DNA from: Pelagibacterium montanilacus
Lineage (GTDB): Bacteria > Pseudomonadota > Alphaproteobacteria > Rhizobiales > Devosiaceae
Reading direction: 5' to 3'
Assembly (NCBI RefSeq): GCF_003992665.1
Contig: NZ_RZMX01000059.1
Coordinates: 186,001-250,000 of the forward strand
DNA: 64,000 nt
The position numbers were made by a program, and so were the translations under genes. Every line of letters starts with the position of its first letter. Within the stretch, counting starts at the first letter, position 1. Below the pieces are notes generated by a model. That model saw only the letters and a list, made by a program, of their open reading frames with translations. It searched no databases and was not told the origin of the DNA. Shown piece after piece: positions 18,140 through 24,936 of the stretch.

Positions 18140-18171
18140 AAGGGGCTCGGACCGGTTGGTGCGAGCCCCTT
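18140..18171. terminator. GC-rich hairpin downstream of the amidohydrolase gene
   Basis: A perfect 10-bp stem AAGGGGCTCG / CGAGCCCCTT with a 12-nt loop. There is no long T run on either strand, so it may act as a weak terminator or an mRNA end-protecting hairpin. Confidence 0.5.
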
Positions 18172-18196
18172 GTCCGTTCGACGCATCAAGGGCTTA

Positions 18197-18229
18197 AAGC
18201 TCCTGTTCTGGTTCAATCAGAACAGGATA
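18197..18229. repeat. Half copy of the dispersed repeat (palindromic arm) before the convergent dehydrogenase end
   Basis: The stem CCTGTTCTG / CAGAACAGG (9 bp) is the first palindrome of the 100-bp element. It lies just past the stop codon of the minus-strand dehydrogenase gene and could serve as its transcription end. Confidence 0.55.
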
Positions 18230-18238
18230 CGAGGACGA

Positions 18239-19138
18239 TCAGCTCTTCCGGCTTTTTAGATAGGCGAGGGCTGCGATCACGATAGCGTCCTCGCCAGCCA
18301 TGCCGTCTGCCGCCGCGGCTTCGAAAACCGAACGGGCCGCGCTGCTGACGGGGAGGTCGATCCCCCGTGCGCGAGCCGCCTCGACCATGAAGGCGAGGTC
18401 CTTGGTGGCGCCGCGCATCTCGAACTCTGCAGGCGGGAAATCCGCGCCCTCGACCAGCCTGGTCACGGCCTCCTGCTTGCGCGGCAGGACCGCCGCCGTT
18501 CCGGACGTGTCGGCCATGAGATCGATCAGTCGATTGGGCGCGATCTCGAGGTCGGACACCAGCGCGAGAGCCTCACCGAGCGCTGTCCAGTAGACCATCA
18601 AGGGCAGGTTGACCGCAAGCTTGAGCCGCGCTCCGGCCCCAAGGGGGCCGGCATGCTCAATGCGCCGGCACAGGGTTTCGAGCACTGGACGCGCTCGGTC
18701 CAAGGCCTTCGCGTCACCGCCCACAAGCGCAAGAAGCTGTCCCTTGCGGGCCGGTCCGACAGACCCACCGACCGGGCACTCAAGGAGCGCCGCGCCGCTA
18801 CTGGCAATGGCTTCCTGGAGCCATCCGATCCCATCTGAGCCCAGGGTCGACATTTCGACGAAGAGCGAGCGCGATCCTGCCCCAGCCAGAAGCCCATCGG
18901 AGCCCTGATATACGGCCTCGACCGCGGCGCGGTCAAAAAGGATAGTGATTACGGTATCGCAGGCGGCAGCCAGTTCCTTGGGAGACGCGGCCAGCTTTGC
19001 TCCCTTTTCGACCAGCGGCGCAGCCTTGGCCCCGTCGCGGTTCCACACCATGATGCTGTAGCCGGCCTCCATCAGCCGCTCGGCCATGGCACTTCCCATG
19101 CGGCCGGTGCCGCACAACCCAATCAGCGCATTCGACAT
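18239..19138 (-). CDS. NAD(P)-dependent beta-hydroxyacid dehydrogenase (HIBADH family)
   Basis: 299 residues. The dinucleotide loop is CGTGRMGSAMAERL (residues 9-22), the substrate motif ECPVGGSVGPARKG near 119-132 and the catalytic Lys in ARLKLAVN near 173. It is a second member of the family in this window but only distantly similar to the one at 1759. Family enzymes reduce semialdehydes or oxidise 3-hydroxyacids. Its place beside the amidohydrolase and the GntR-controlled importer suggests it handles a semialdehyde produced further down that pathway. A TCC-rich ribosome-binding complement (GGAG on the minus strand) precedes the start. Confidence 0.86.
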   Translation of the reverse strand: MSNALIGLCGTGRMGSAMAERLMEAGYSIMVWNRDGAKAAPLVEKGAKLAASPKELAAACDTVITILFDRAAVEAVYQGSDGLLAGAGSRSLFVEMSTLGSDGIGWLQEAIASSGAALLECPVGGSVGPARKGQLLALVGGDAKALDRARPVLETLCRRIEHAGPLGAGARLKLAVNLPLMVYWTALGEALALVSDLEIAPNRLIDLMADTSGTAAVLPRKQEAVTRLVEGADFPPAEFEMRGATKDLAFMVEAARARGIDLPVSSAARSVFEAAAADGMAGEDAIVIAALAYLKSRKS

Positions 19139-19234
19139 GTCGCTTTTTCTCCTCCCAGATGAATTGCGTGTGCGCGAGCGCTCCGGAGGAAAGCTACGTC
19201 GGCTTTCCGCCTCAGAAGCGACAAGCGAAGTGCC

Positions 19235-19687
19235 CTAGAGCCTCGACATGAACAGCCCTGCCATGACGAGGCCAAGTCCGGCGAGCCGGGGCCAGGTGAT
19301 CTCCTGCACTGGCAGGCCAATGGCGCCATAGCGGTCAAGAAGCAGGGCCGCCACGAGCTGGCCGAACACCACGCCGGCGGTGACCGTGAACGCGCCGATG
19401 ATCGGGACGCTCCATATCAGCACCGAGATGTAGAAGGCCCCCATGGTGCCGCCCACCCACACCCAAACCGGCGTGTTCGAGAACAGTCCCTTGGGCAGCG
19501 GCGTGCCTCGGAACGCCCAGATCACGGCGAGCACCAGAAATCCGACGAGGAAGTTCAGGCATGCAGCGCTAACGGGGTCTCCCGTCGCGCGGGCGAGCGT
19601 GGCGTTTATGGGCGCCTGCACGGCCAGCAGCGCACCAGCGCACACCGCCGCCAGGAGAGCGAGAATAACCGGATTGAATAGAGACAT
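19235..19687 (-). CDS. YdcZ-like (DMT superfamily, DUF606) small membrane transporter
   Basis: 150 residues with five hydrophobic segments and almost no loops. It begins MSLFNPVILALLAAVCAGALLAVQAPINATLARATG, a pattern typical of YdcZ/DUF606 proteins: a conserved QAPINA-L stretch after the first span. These half-size transporters usually act as homo- or heterodimers and export or import small metabolites. It is divergent from the cupin gene, and both promoters share TTATCG-type sites, so it likely belongs to the same catabolic regulon. Substrate unknown. Confidence 0.8.
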   Translation of the reverse strand: MSLFNPVILALLAAVCAGALLAVQAPINATLARATGDPVSAACLNFLVGFLVLAVIWAFRGTPLPKGLFSNTPVWVWVGGTMGAFYISVLIWSVPIIGAFTVTAGVVFGQLVAALLLDRYGAIGLPVQEITWPRLAGLGLVMAGLFMSRL

Positions 19688-19727
19688 GGAGAGGCTCGCT
19701 GGACTGCCCGGCCCAACGCACCAGGCT

Positions 19728-19745
19728 GTTTATCGTCCGCTAATC
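19728..19745. promoter_or_regulatory. TTATCG half-palindrome upstream of the YdcZ-like gene
   Basis: GTTTATCGTCCGCTAATC keeps the left arm of the palindromes at 11087 and 12447 and a weak right arm. It is 41 nt upstream of the minus-strand start. Confidence 0.25.
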
Positions 19746-19813
19746 TTTCAGGTAAAGCCGGCAACGTCAATCTTGCCCGAGCGGCGACGGCCCCCAATTG
19801 GTGGCTTGACCCT

Positions 19814-19830
19814 GTTTATCGAACTATAAA
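19814..19830. promoter_or_regulatory. Operator candidate upstream of the cupin gene
   Basis: GTTTATCGAACTATAAA shares GTTTATCGA and the ATA of the right arm with the 11087 site. It lies 44 nt before the cupin ATG. Confidence 0.35.
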
Positions 19831-19873
19831 TAATGATCGCCGCAACCGAGCTGTTCCCGGGAGGAGAAGAACC

Positions 19874-20281
19874 ATGTCCGAAACGATCGATAAGAGCCGC
19901 CTCGCCACCCAGCCGCACTGGTCGCCCGAGCTGGTCGATGAGCTGGCCGAGGCCCGCACAAACGGGCGTGTCGGCGCCTCGCTCGTGAGTGAGACCGATA
20001 CCGTCAGGGTCTGGCTGATCGAGATGGCACCGGGCGAACGCCTGCCGTTCCACACCCATGTGCTGAACTATTTCTGGGTCGCGACGACGGCCGGCAGCGC
20101 CCGGTCGCGTTATGCGGATGGAAAGGTCGTGGACATGGACTACGAAGTCGGAATGACCCGCCATATGAGCTTTGCCAAGGGCGAGTTCATGACCCATGAT
20201 CTCGAAAATATCGGGGATACGGTGCTGTGTTTTACCACCGTGGAAGACAAGCGCAGTGAGAACCAGCCGTTGACCGTATGA
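19874..20281 (+). CDS. Small cupin-fold protein
   Basis: 135 residues from the ATG at 19874, preceded by GGGAGGAGAA. The sequence is mostly beta. PGERLPFHTHVLNYFWV (about residues 54-70) resembles the first cupin motif G-x5-H-x-H, although the Glu and second motif are weak. Single-domain cupins of this kind serve as isomerases, small dioxygenases or ligand-binding proteins in catabolic operons. No precise reaction can be assigned. It is convergent with the L-asparaginase gene, and an inverted repeat spans its stop codon. Confidence 0.72.
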   Translation: MSETIDKSRLATQPHWSPELVDELAEARTNGRVGASLVSETDTVRVWLIEMAPGERLPFHTHVLNYFWVATTAGSARSRYADGKVVDMDYEVGMTRHMSFAKGEFMTHDLENIGDTVLCFTTVEDKRSENQPLTV

Positions 20282-20297
20282 TCGACGGCTGGTTCTC
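20258..20297. terminator. Inverted repeat between convergent cupin and asparaginase genes
   Basis: Perfect 13-bp arms GAGAACCAGCCGT / ACGGCTGGTTCTC with a 14-nt spacer that contains the cupin stop codon. It has no T tract, so termination in either direction is plausible but unproven. Confidence 0.5.
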
Positions 20298-20302
20298 GGG
20301 GG

Positions 20303-21298
20303 TTACCGCGCCGCAAACGCCGAAGCGATCTCGGCGGTGTCCGTCTGGCCGGACGCCAAAAGCAACTGCAGCAGCAAGCGTGCCTTGATCGGGCCCAGCC
20401 GTCCGCCGCGGATCAGGCCGCGCCCCAGAAGGTCGATCTCCGAGCCGGGAAAGCCATAGGTCTTTTCAAACACCGGTCCGGTGACAACGCGTGTGGACAG
20501 GATCACCGGCATGGTGCGGGCCAGCGTCTCGAGGGGGACGATCATGTCTTTCGAGACATGGCCCGCGCCCATCGCTGACACCACCGCGCCCTTGAACCCT
20601 GCGCGCTCCACGGCCTCGATCAGGCGGCCATCATCGCCGAGCCCGACCTGAAGCAGTGCGACCGGCGGAATGTCCCCGGCATGGGGTCCTGAAATTCGGG
20701 AAACGGGCAGGGGCTGCATGCCCTGAACGAAACTGCCCTCCATAACGTGGCCGATGGGACCATACGGAGCGGACGTGAAGGTAGACGGCAGGCCGGTATG
20801 GCCTTTCCGGACGAACCGGGCCGAATGCACCTCGTCGTTGAGCACGACCATCGTTCCTGTGCCGCGGGCGCCGCTTGCCGCGACTGTAGCAGCCGCGAGC
20901 AGATTGGCAGGCCCGTCGGCCCCGGCAGCCTCCGCACCGCGCATGGCGCCTGTCACGACGACTGGCTTGTCCGCGTCGAGCAGGCAGTCGAGGAGGAATG
21001 CGGTCTCTTCGATGGTGTCGGTGCCCTGCACCACGATGGCCCCGGAGAAATCTCCCGCGAGGCTGTCGGCAATCAGACGGCTGACGTCCGCGATCTGGCC
21101 CAGCGATAGCGACGCGCCCGGAATCTGGAAGGGCGAGTTCACGATGATGTCGGCGACCTCGGCCAGACCCGGTACGGTCGCGACGAGATCATCGCCCGAC
21201 AGGGCCGGCACGATGCCGCCCGATGCATCGCGCTTCATCGAAATCGTGCCCCCAAGGGCAACGACCAGAACGCGTTCACGTCCGCTTTTTTGGTTCAT
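20303..21298 (-). CDS. L-asparaginase (classical N-terminal nucleophile-threonine amidohydrolase)
   Basis: 331 residues from the ATG at 21298, which has AGGAGG upstream on the minus strand. The first catalytic Thr is in VALGGTISM near residues 14-22, and the second triad part is in VVQGTDTIEETAFLL near residue 95. DKPVVVTGAMR and VLNDEVHSARFVRK are also conserved in asparaginase I/II enzymes. It hydrolyses L-asparagine or a related beta-amide to aspartate and ammonia. No secretion signal is seen, so it should be cytoplasmic. In this cluster the natural substrate may instead be an amide intermediate of the imported nitrogen compound. Confidence 0.87.
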   Translation of the reverse strand: MNQKSGRERVLVVALGGTISMKRDASGGIVPALSGDDLVATVPGLAEVADIIVNSPFQIPGASLSLGQIADVSRLIADSLAGDFSGAIVVQGTDTIEETAFLLDCLLDADKPVVVTGAMRGAEAAGADGPANLLAAATVAASGARGTGTMVVLNDEVHSARFVRKGHTGLPSTFTSAPYGPIGHVMEGSFVQGMQPLPVSRISGPHAGDIPPVALLQVGLGDDGRLIEAVERAGFKGAVVSAMGAGHVSKDMIVPLETLARTMPVILSTRVVTGPVFEKTYGFPGSEIDLLGRGLIRGGRLGPIKARLLLQLLLASGQTDTAEIASAFAAR

Positions 21299-21411
21299 AT
21301 CGGTCCTCCTGTTTCCGCAGTCGGCGACTCGGCCGCGGCCCGCCAATGGGGTTTAGGCGCAGATGCCTGTCCGGACAAGTTCTGCAAGGCAGAGCGAGCC
21401 GGCGCACAAAG

Positions 21412-21441
21412 AAAAAGGGCACGCCATCGGCATGCCCTTTA
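21412..21441 (-). terminator. Rho-independent terminator of the coiled-coil protein gene
   Basis: Read on the minus strand: AAAGGGCATGCC, a short GAT loop, then GGCGTGCCCTTT followed by further Ts. It lies 24 nt past the stop codon at 21465. Confidence 0.8.
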
Positions 21442-21464
21442 CCTTGAAAGATGCGGCTCAGAAA

Positions 21465-22001
21465 TTACTGAGCGGCGCCGTTTGCCGGCTCTTCGTCGGC
21501 AGCCTGCTCGTCGAGTTCGATCACTGTCACGCCAGGCTGTTCGCCAGTTTCGTCTTCAGCAGCAGAGGTATCTGCGGCCTGTTCTTCGGTCCCGGCATCG
21601 GTGGCTTCTGCCTCGCCCTCGGTGGCCGAACCATCAGCCTCTGCGGACGGATCGGTCTCGTCAGCGGCTTCCTCGTCCGCGGAGGCGCTCGAAGACGACG
21701 AGTTGGTCAGAACAGATTCAAGCTCGGAAATCGTGGTCTGCGCTTCGTTCAGTCCGGTGCGAACCGTGTCGAGTTCTTCCTGCAGCTGGGTGTTTTCTTC
21801 CTGGAGAGCCTCGAGTTCGGTCTGGGCAGTGTCACGGTCGGCTTCCGCAGTCTCGCGGGCGGTCACTTCACTCTCGATCTGGCCGCTCAGTTCCGTGTAT
21901 TGCGCATCGAGATCCGCCACGGACCCTTGCATGTAGAAATAGGTCCCCGCCACGCCGACAATAAAGGCGACAATGGCAGTAATGACGGTAGAGCTTTTCA
22001 T
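21465..22001 (-). CDS. Membrane-anchored coiled-coil protein with an acidic disordered tail
   Basis: 178 residues with no recognised family. Residues about 5-24 form one hydrophobic segment (TVITAIVAFIVGVAGTYFYM), either an anchor or an uncleaved signal. Residues 30-97 show heptad patterning rich in Glu, Gln and Leu, a predicted coiled coil. The last 75 residues are a low-complexity stretch of Ser, Ala, Glu, Asp and Thr, with hardly any basic residues. The protein would sit in the inner membrane with its body in the periplasm. It is monocistronic with its own terminator. Role unknown; a scaffold or envelope-linking protein is conceivable. Confidence 0.7.
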   Translation of the reverse strand: MKSSTVITAIVAFIVGVAGTYFYMQGSVADLDAQYTELSGQIESEVTARETAEADRDTAQTELEALQEENTQLQEELDTVRTGLNEAQTTISELESVLTNSSSSSASADEEAADETDPSAEADGSATEGEAEATDAGTEEQAADTSAAEDETGEQPGVTVIELDEQAADEEPANGAAQ

Positions 22002-22212
22002 CGTCCGTTCTCCTTGGAGGACAAGTTATGGCCGTTTTCCGGCCACTGGATGCGCATTTCCGTACGAAGGCGGTTGCCCCTCGTCAAGCCCCATCACGGG
22101 GCCAAGCCAAGGGCGCCATGCCATGATCGGCAAGACCTTCAACAGTCGGGGCCATAGTCCCCTATTCCGGCGAGCGACGCAAGTTGCCGCGTGGGTGAGA
22201 AGCGTTTCGCAC

Positions 22213-22229
22213 TCCCCCGAAGCGGGGGA
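22213..22229. repeat. Short TCCCCCG...CGGGGGA hairpin
   Basis: TCCCCCGAAGCGGGGGA. Similar C5/G5 hairpins occur near 29364, 30121 and 46347. It lies in the 291-base gap before the secreted protein gene, where nothing else is recognised. Confidence 0.4.
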
Positions 22230-22292
22230 TGAGGCAGGCGCGGCGAAAGAGTAGACTGCCCCGCGTCTTCTCATTGTTCGCGCAGGGAATGA

Positions 22293-22727
22293 ATGCCGAT
22301 GTCGAAAAGTTCCAGTTGGCATCCCCGAATTGCGGCCATGGTGCTTATGGCGATTGCGCCGGTCGGTCACGGTCTTGCAAATGAGGCGGCCACAGAACCG
22401 GGAGGGCCCATCAACCATTTCGATTGCGCTGCGGCCTATCGGACATTGAGCGTGGGCTCGCCCTACTTGCCGGGCTTTTTCGTCATGTTCGTCGCTGCGC
22501 CCCGGGGAGGCTATGCGGAGCGCATGTACAGGCGGGAAACGCCGCCGGAGGAGATGCTATCGAACGATCGGATCGACGAGGAAATCGAAGAGCGCTATCG
22601 CGCCCGCATGCAGGCTCTCGAGGACGGCACCGAGACGATCGAGGATGTGATCGGCGACGTCCATATCTGCGATGCCCAATACGGACATGAGCCGACCTGG
22701 ACCGGGGGGATGGGCGAGGACGGGTGA
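22293..22727 (+). CDS. Hypothetical secreted protein
   Basis: 144 residues. The N-terminus has basic residues, then a hydrophobic segment and a likely signal peptidase site near GHGLANEA (residue 30). The mature part has two Cys residues (about 45 and 125) that could form a disulfide, an aromatic patch SPYLPGFFVMFV and an acidic C-terminal half. I recognise no family. A GGGA-type ribosome-binding site lies upstream of the ATG. It is convergent with the SorC regulator gene, 12 nt apart. Confidence 0.55.
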   Translation: MPMSKSSSWHPRIAAMVLMAIAPVGHGLANEAATEPGGPINHFDCAAAYRTLSVGSPYLPGFFVMFVAAPRGGYAERMYRRETPPEEMLSNDRIDEEIEERYRARMQALEDGTETIEDVIGDVHICDAQYGHEPTWTGGMGEDG

Positions 22728-22739
22728 ACCGAAATGGCT

Positions 22740-23714
22740 TCAGGCGCCTGCGATCTCGAGGATCGCTTTGGCTGCGCTCTCGTCGGTGATCAGCGTGCCG
22801 ACATGCATCCGCTTCATGGACGCCAGGATCGCCCGGGCGCGGTCGGCCCCGCCAGTTGCGAGCACCACATGCCTGGCCTTTGCCACCGTATCGAGATCGA
22901 TCGACATGACCCGCGCATTGATCGGATGGTCCACCGACCGCCCGTCCGCATCGAGGAAATTGCACATCACGTCGCAGATGCATCCGGCATCGACCAGCGC
23001 ATCGAGATCATCGGGGTCGATAAAGTCCCGGCCGAGCGAGGCGCCCTCGATCAGGACGTTGCCGCAACTGACCACCGCCAGATCGAGCCGCCCGGCCATA
23101 TCCAGCAGTTTGTCGAGCCCGCACTTTTCGAACAGGGTCGCCTTGGTTTCGGTTGAATCCACGATCAGCGGCGCGAGAAACAGATAACACTCCGCGTCCA
23201 TCAGGCTGGCAAGCCGCCAGGAATATTCGACGGGATTGAGGTGGGTGGGATGGATCAGTCCGCCAAGCAGCGACACCACGCGCACATCGGGCCGTCGCGT
23301 CGGAACGAAGGTGTCGAGAGATGCGGTCAGGGTCCGGCCCCAACCCACCCCCACGGTCATCTCGTCTGTCAGGGTTTCCGAGAGGAAGCGCCCCAGCGCA
23401 GCGCCCACCGGCACATGCGCACCCATCGGGTCGACGCTTGCGGGAACCACTATCGCCTCGTCCAGCCCGAAGGCTTCTTCGAGCGCGATGGCCAGTCCGA
23501 TGCACTCGTCGATGCCTTCACTGACCCAGACGCGAACCTCATTACGGCGCTGCGCCTCATCGAGCATGCGCATGACGGTTGCACGGGAGACACCCAGCCG
23601 CTCGGCAACCTCCACCTGGGTCAGCTTCTGGTTGAAATAGAGCCAGGCGGCCCTCAGACGCAGCGAACCGGCCCGCGACGACTTCCGGTCCGGCTCGGGA
23701 CGAATGCTAGCCAT
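22740..23714 (-). CDS. SorC/DeoR-type sugar-binding transcriptional regulator
   Basis: 324 residues from the ATG at 23714; the longer open frame is rejected because it begins inside a repeat element. The N-terminal helix-turn-helix is KLTQVEVAERLGVSRATVMRML (in two parts, about residues 30-51). The C-terminal sugar-binding domain has the family's typical VGVGWGRTL and VVSLLGGL motifs and ends with VLATGGADRARAILASM. Effectors in this family are phosphorylated sugars. It is most likely the regulator of the adjacent E1-lipoyl-hydrolase genes and the divergent kinase and phosphatase genes, where repeated operator-like sequences are found. Confidence 0.87.
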   Translation of the reverse strand: MASIRPEPDRKSSRAGSLRLRAAWLYFNQKLTQVEVAERLGVSRATVMRMLDEAQRRNEVRVWVSEGIDECIGLAIALEEAFGLDEAIVVPASVDPMGAHVPVGAALGRFLSETLTDEMTVGVGWGRTLTASLDTFVPTRRPDVRVVSLLGGLIHPTHLNPVEYSWRLASLMDAECYLFLAPLIVDSTETKATLFEKCGLDKLLDMAGRLDLAVVSCGNVLIEGASLGRDFIDPDDLDALVDAGCICDVMCNFLDADGRSVDHPINARVMSIDLDTVAKARHVVLATGGADRARAILASMKRMHVGTLITDESAAKAILEIAGA

Positions 23715-23740
23715 TGGGTTCTGTACTCCCGTCCTCGGCC

Positions 23741-23846
23741 TAGAGCACATCCTGCTCTGACTGAATCAGAACGGGAGCTCTAAGTCTTTGATTTATCGCG
23801 TTTCCGAACCGGAAAAGTGATTCCACTTTTTCTGAAAACGCTCTAG
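23741..23846. repeat. Dispersed TAGAGC...GCTCTA repeat, full copy
   Basis: 106 bp with terminal inverted repeats TAGAGC / GCTCTA, an inner palindrome (CTCTGACTGAATCAGAA) and the block TTTCCGAACCGGAAAAGTG. Its right end supplies the TAG stop codon (23843-23845) of the minus-strand hydrolase gene. Other copies are at 18012, 24865, 43045, 45584, 47736 and 47883. Confidence 0.85.
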
Positions 23847-24592
23847 TCGGAGCCAGCGGCTGACACCAGCAGCCGGTTGACCTTGCTCGCATATTCCACA
23901 TGCGGCATGTGCCGCGCACCCTCGATCAGCTCGTAACTGTCGCCCGAACGCGCGGCGAAGTCGGACGAGGGCGGATTGATGGAATCGTCCGTCCCCCAGA
24001 TCCAGAGAACGGGGCAGTCAGGAAGGGCCGGGGCTCGCAAGGTCTTGAGTTGATCGCCGATGCGCGAGAGGGCCTCACGCCGCCCGGGTGTCTCGAGACC
24101 GTTGAGCACATGGGCTGCCATTTGACGGTTGATGAGCCGCGGACGGGAGACAAGGGTCTGGAGAAGAGCTTCGGTCTCATCCTCGCTCTCGAGCCGGGGC
24201 AGGCAGTCCACGAATTTCTCGTCTATACCGGTGCCATATCCGGCCGGAGCAATCGCCACGACCGAGCCGACGCGGTCCGGCACGCGCGCTGCCAGTCCGA
24301 GCGTGACGGCCCCGCCCAGCGAATGGCCAACCAAAAGCCACGAGCCCTCGATGGCCGGATCGAGAGCTTCGTAGGCGGCCTCGACCAAATCGGCGATCGC
24401 GCCGGTGCCGACCTCTGACGGGGCCGCACCGTGACCGGGCAGATCGAGCGCAAAGACATTGGCGGTCTCAAACAGCGCGGGAGCATTTGCAGCCCAGCCG
24501 AAGCGGTCTGCGCCGAAGCCGTGGATGAAAAGGACCGGGCGGGCGGACAGGTCGCCGCCCAGCCTGTGCAGCAGCGCCGAGGGCTGGCTCAT
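23843..24592 (-). CDS. Alpha/beta hydrolase resembling the C-terminal domain of acetoin dehydrogenase E2 (AcoC)
   Basis: 249 residues from the ATG at 24592, 16 nt after the lipoyl-protein gene. The fold motifs are HGFGADRFGW (oxyanion region, residues 24-33), LDLPGHG, the nucleophile elbow GHSLGG with S91, a later Asp in WGTDDS and a His in ARHMPHVEYA. By eye the sequence pattern is that of AcoC, in which a lipoyl domain and such a hydrolase are one polypeptide; here they are separate genes. A role in releasing or transferring the acyl product of the E1 reaction is inferred. The stop codon is formed by the edge of a repeat element. Confidence 0.82.
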   Translation of the reverse strand: MSQPSALLHRLGGDLSARPVLFIHGFGADRFGWAANAPALFETANVFALDLPGHGAAPSEVGTGAIADLVEAAYEALDPAIEGSWLLVGHSLGGAVTLGLAARVPDRVGSVVAIAPAGYGTGIDEKFVDCLPRLESEDETEALLQTLVSRPRLINRQMAAHVLNGLETPGRREALSRIGDQLKTLRAPALPDCPVLWIWGTDDSINPPSSDFAARSGDSYELIEGARHMPHVEYASKVNRLLVSAAGSD

Positions 24593-24608
24593 CAACTTGC
24601 CTTCAAGC

Positions 24609-24842
24609 CTATTCGATGGTCGCGAGGGTCGCGCCGACTTCAGCCAGCTCGCCCTCTGGCACAACGATCGCCCCCAGTGTGCCGGAGGCGGGAGCCTCGA
24701 TTTCCATGCTCATCTTGGTCGTGGTGATCACGGCGATCAGCTCTCCCTGTTCAATGGCATCGCCAGGCGATTTGAGCCATTCGGTGACTTCGGCTTCGGT
24801 GATTTCATTGCCGAGTTGTGGCACCAGTATCGGCGTGCTCAT
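24609..24842 (-). CDS. Free-standing lipoyl (biotinyl-lipoyl attachment) domain protein
   Basis: Only 77 residues, a single lipoyl domain with nothing else. It begins STPILVPQLGNEITEAEVTEW and carries the modification site TTKMSMEIEAP with K43 as the predicted lipoyl-lysine. The normal E2 partner domains (subunit-binding and acyltransferase domains) are missing. It sits between the fused E1 gene and the AcoC-like hydrolase gene, so it most likely swings the acyl intermediate away from E1. An AAGGAGGAG ribosome-binding site precedes the ATG at 24842. Biotin attachment is possible but no carboxylase gene is nearby. Confidence 0.85.
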   Translation of the reverse strand: MSTPILVPQLGNEITEAEVTEWLKSPGDAIEQGELIAVITTTKMSMEIEAPASGTLGAIVVPEGELAEVGATLATIE

Positions 24843-24864
24843 GCGGGGACTCCTCCTTGAGGGC

Positions 24865-24936
24865 TATTCCGGGTCGGAAGTGCGACAGATCAAAAGATGT
24901 AGAGCTCTTGTTCATATCAGGACAGGACAGGCATTA
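24865..24936 (-). repeat. Dispersed repeat, partial copy inside the E1-lipoyl operon
   Basis: Read on the minus strand it begins with the TAA stop codon of the E1 gene (TAATGCCTGTCC) and runs through AGAGCTCTACATCTTTTGAT to TTCCGACCCGGAA, the same block order as the full copies. Confidence 0.6.

Noticed and set aside
23715-23750. Longer N-terminus for the SorC regulator
   Set aside because: The added residues would be encoded by the edge of a dispersed repeat, and the conserved helix-turn-helix region begins well after the ATG at 23714.
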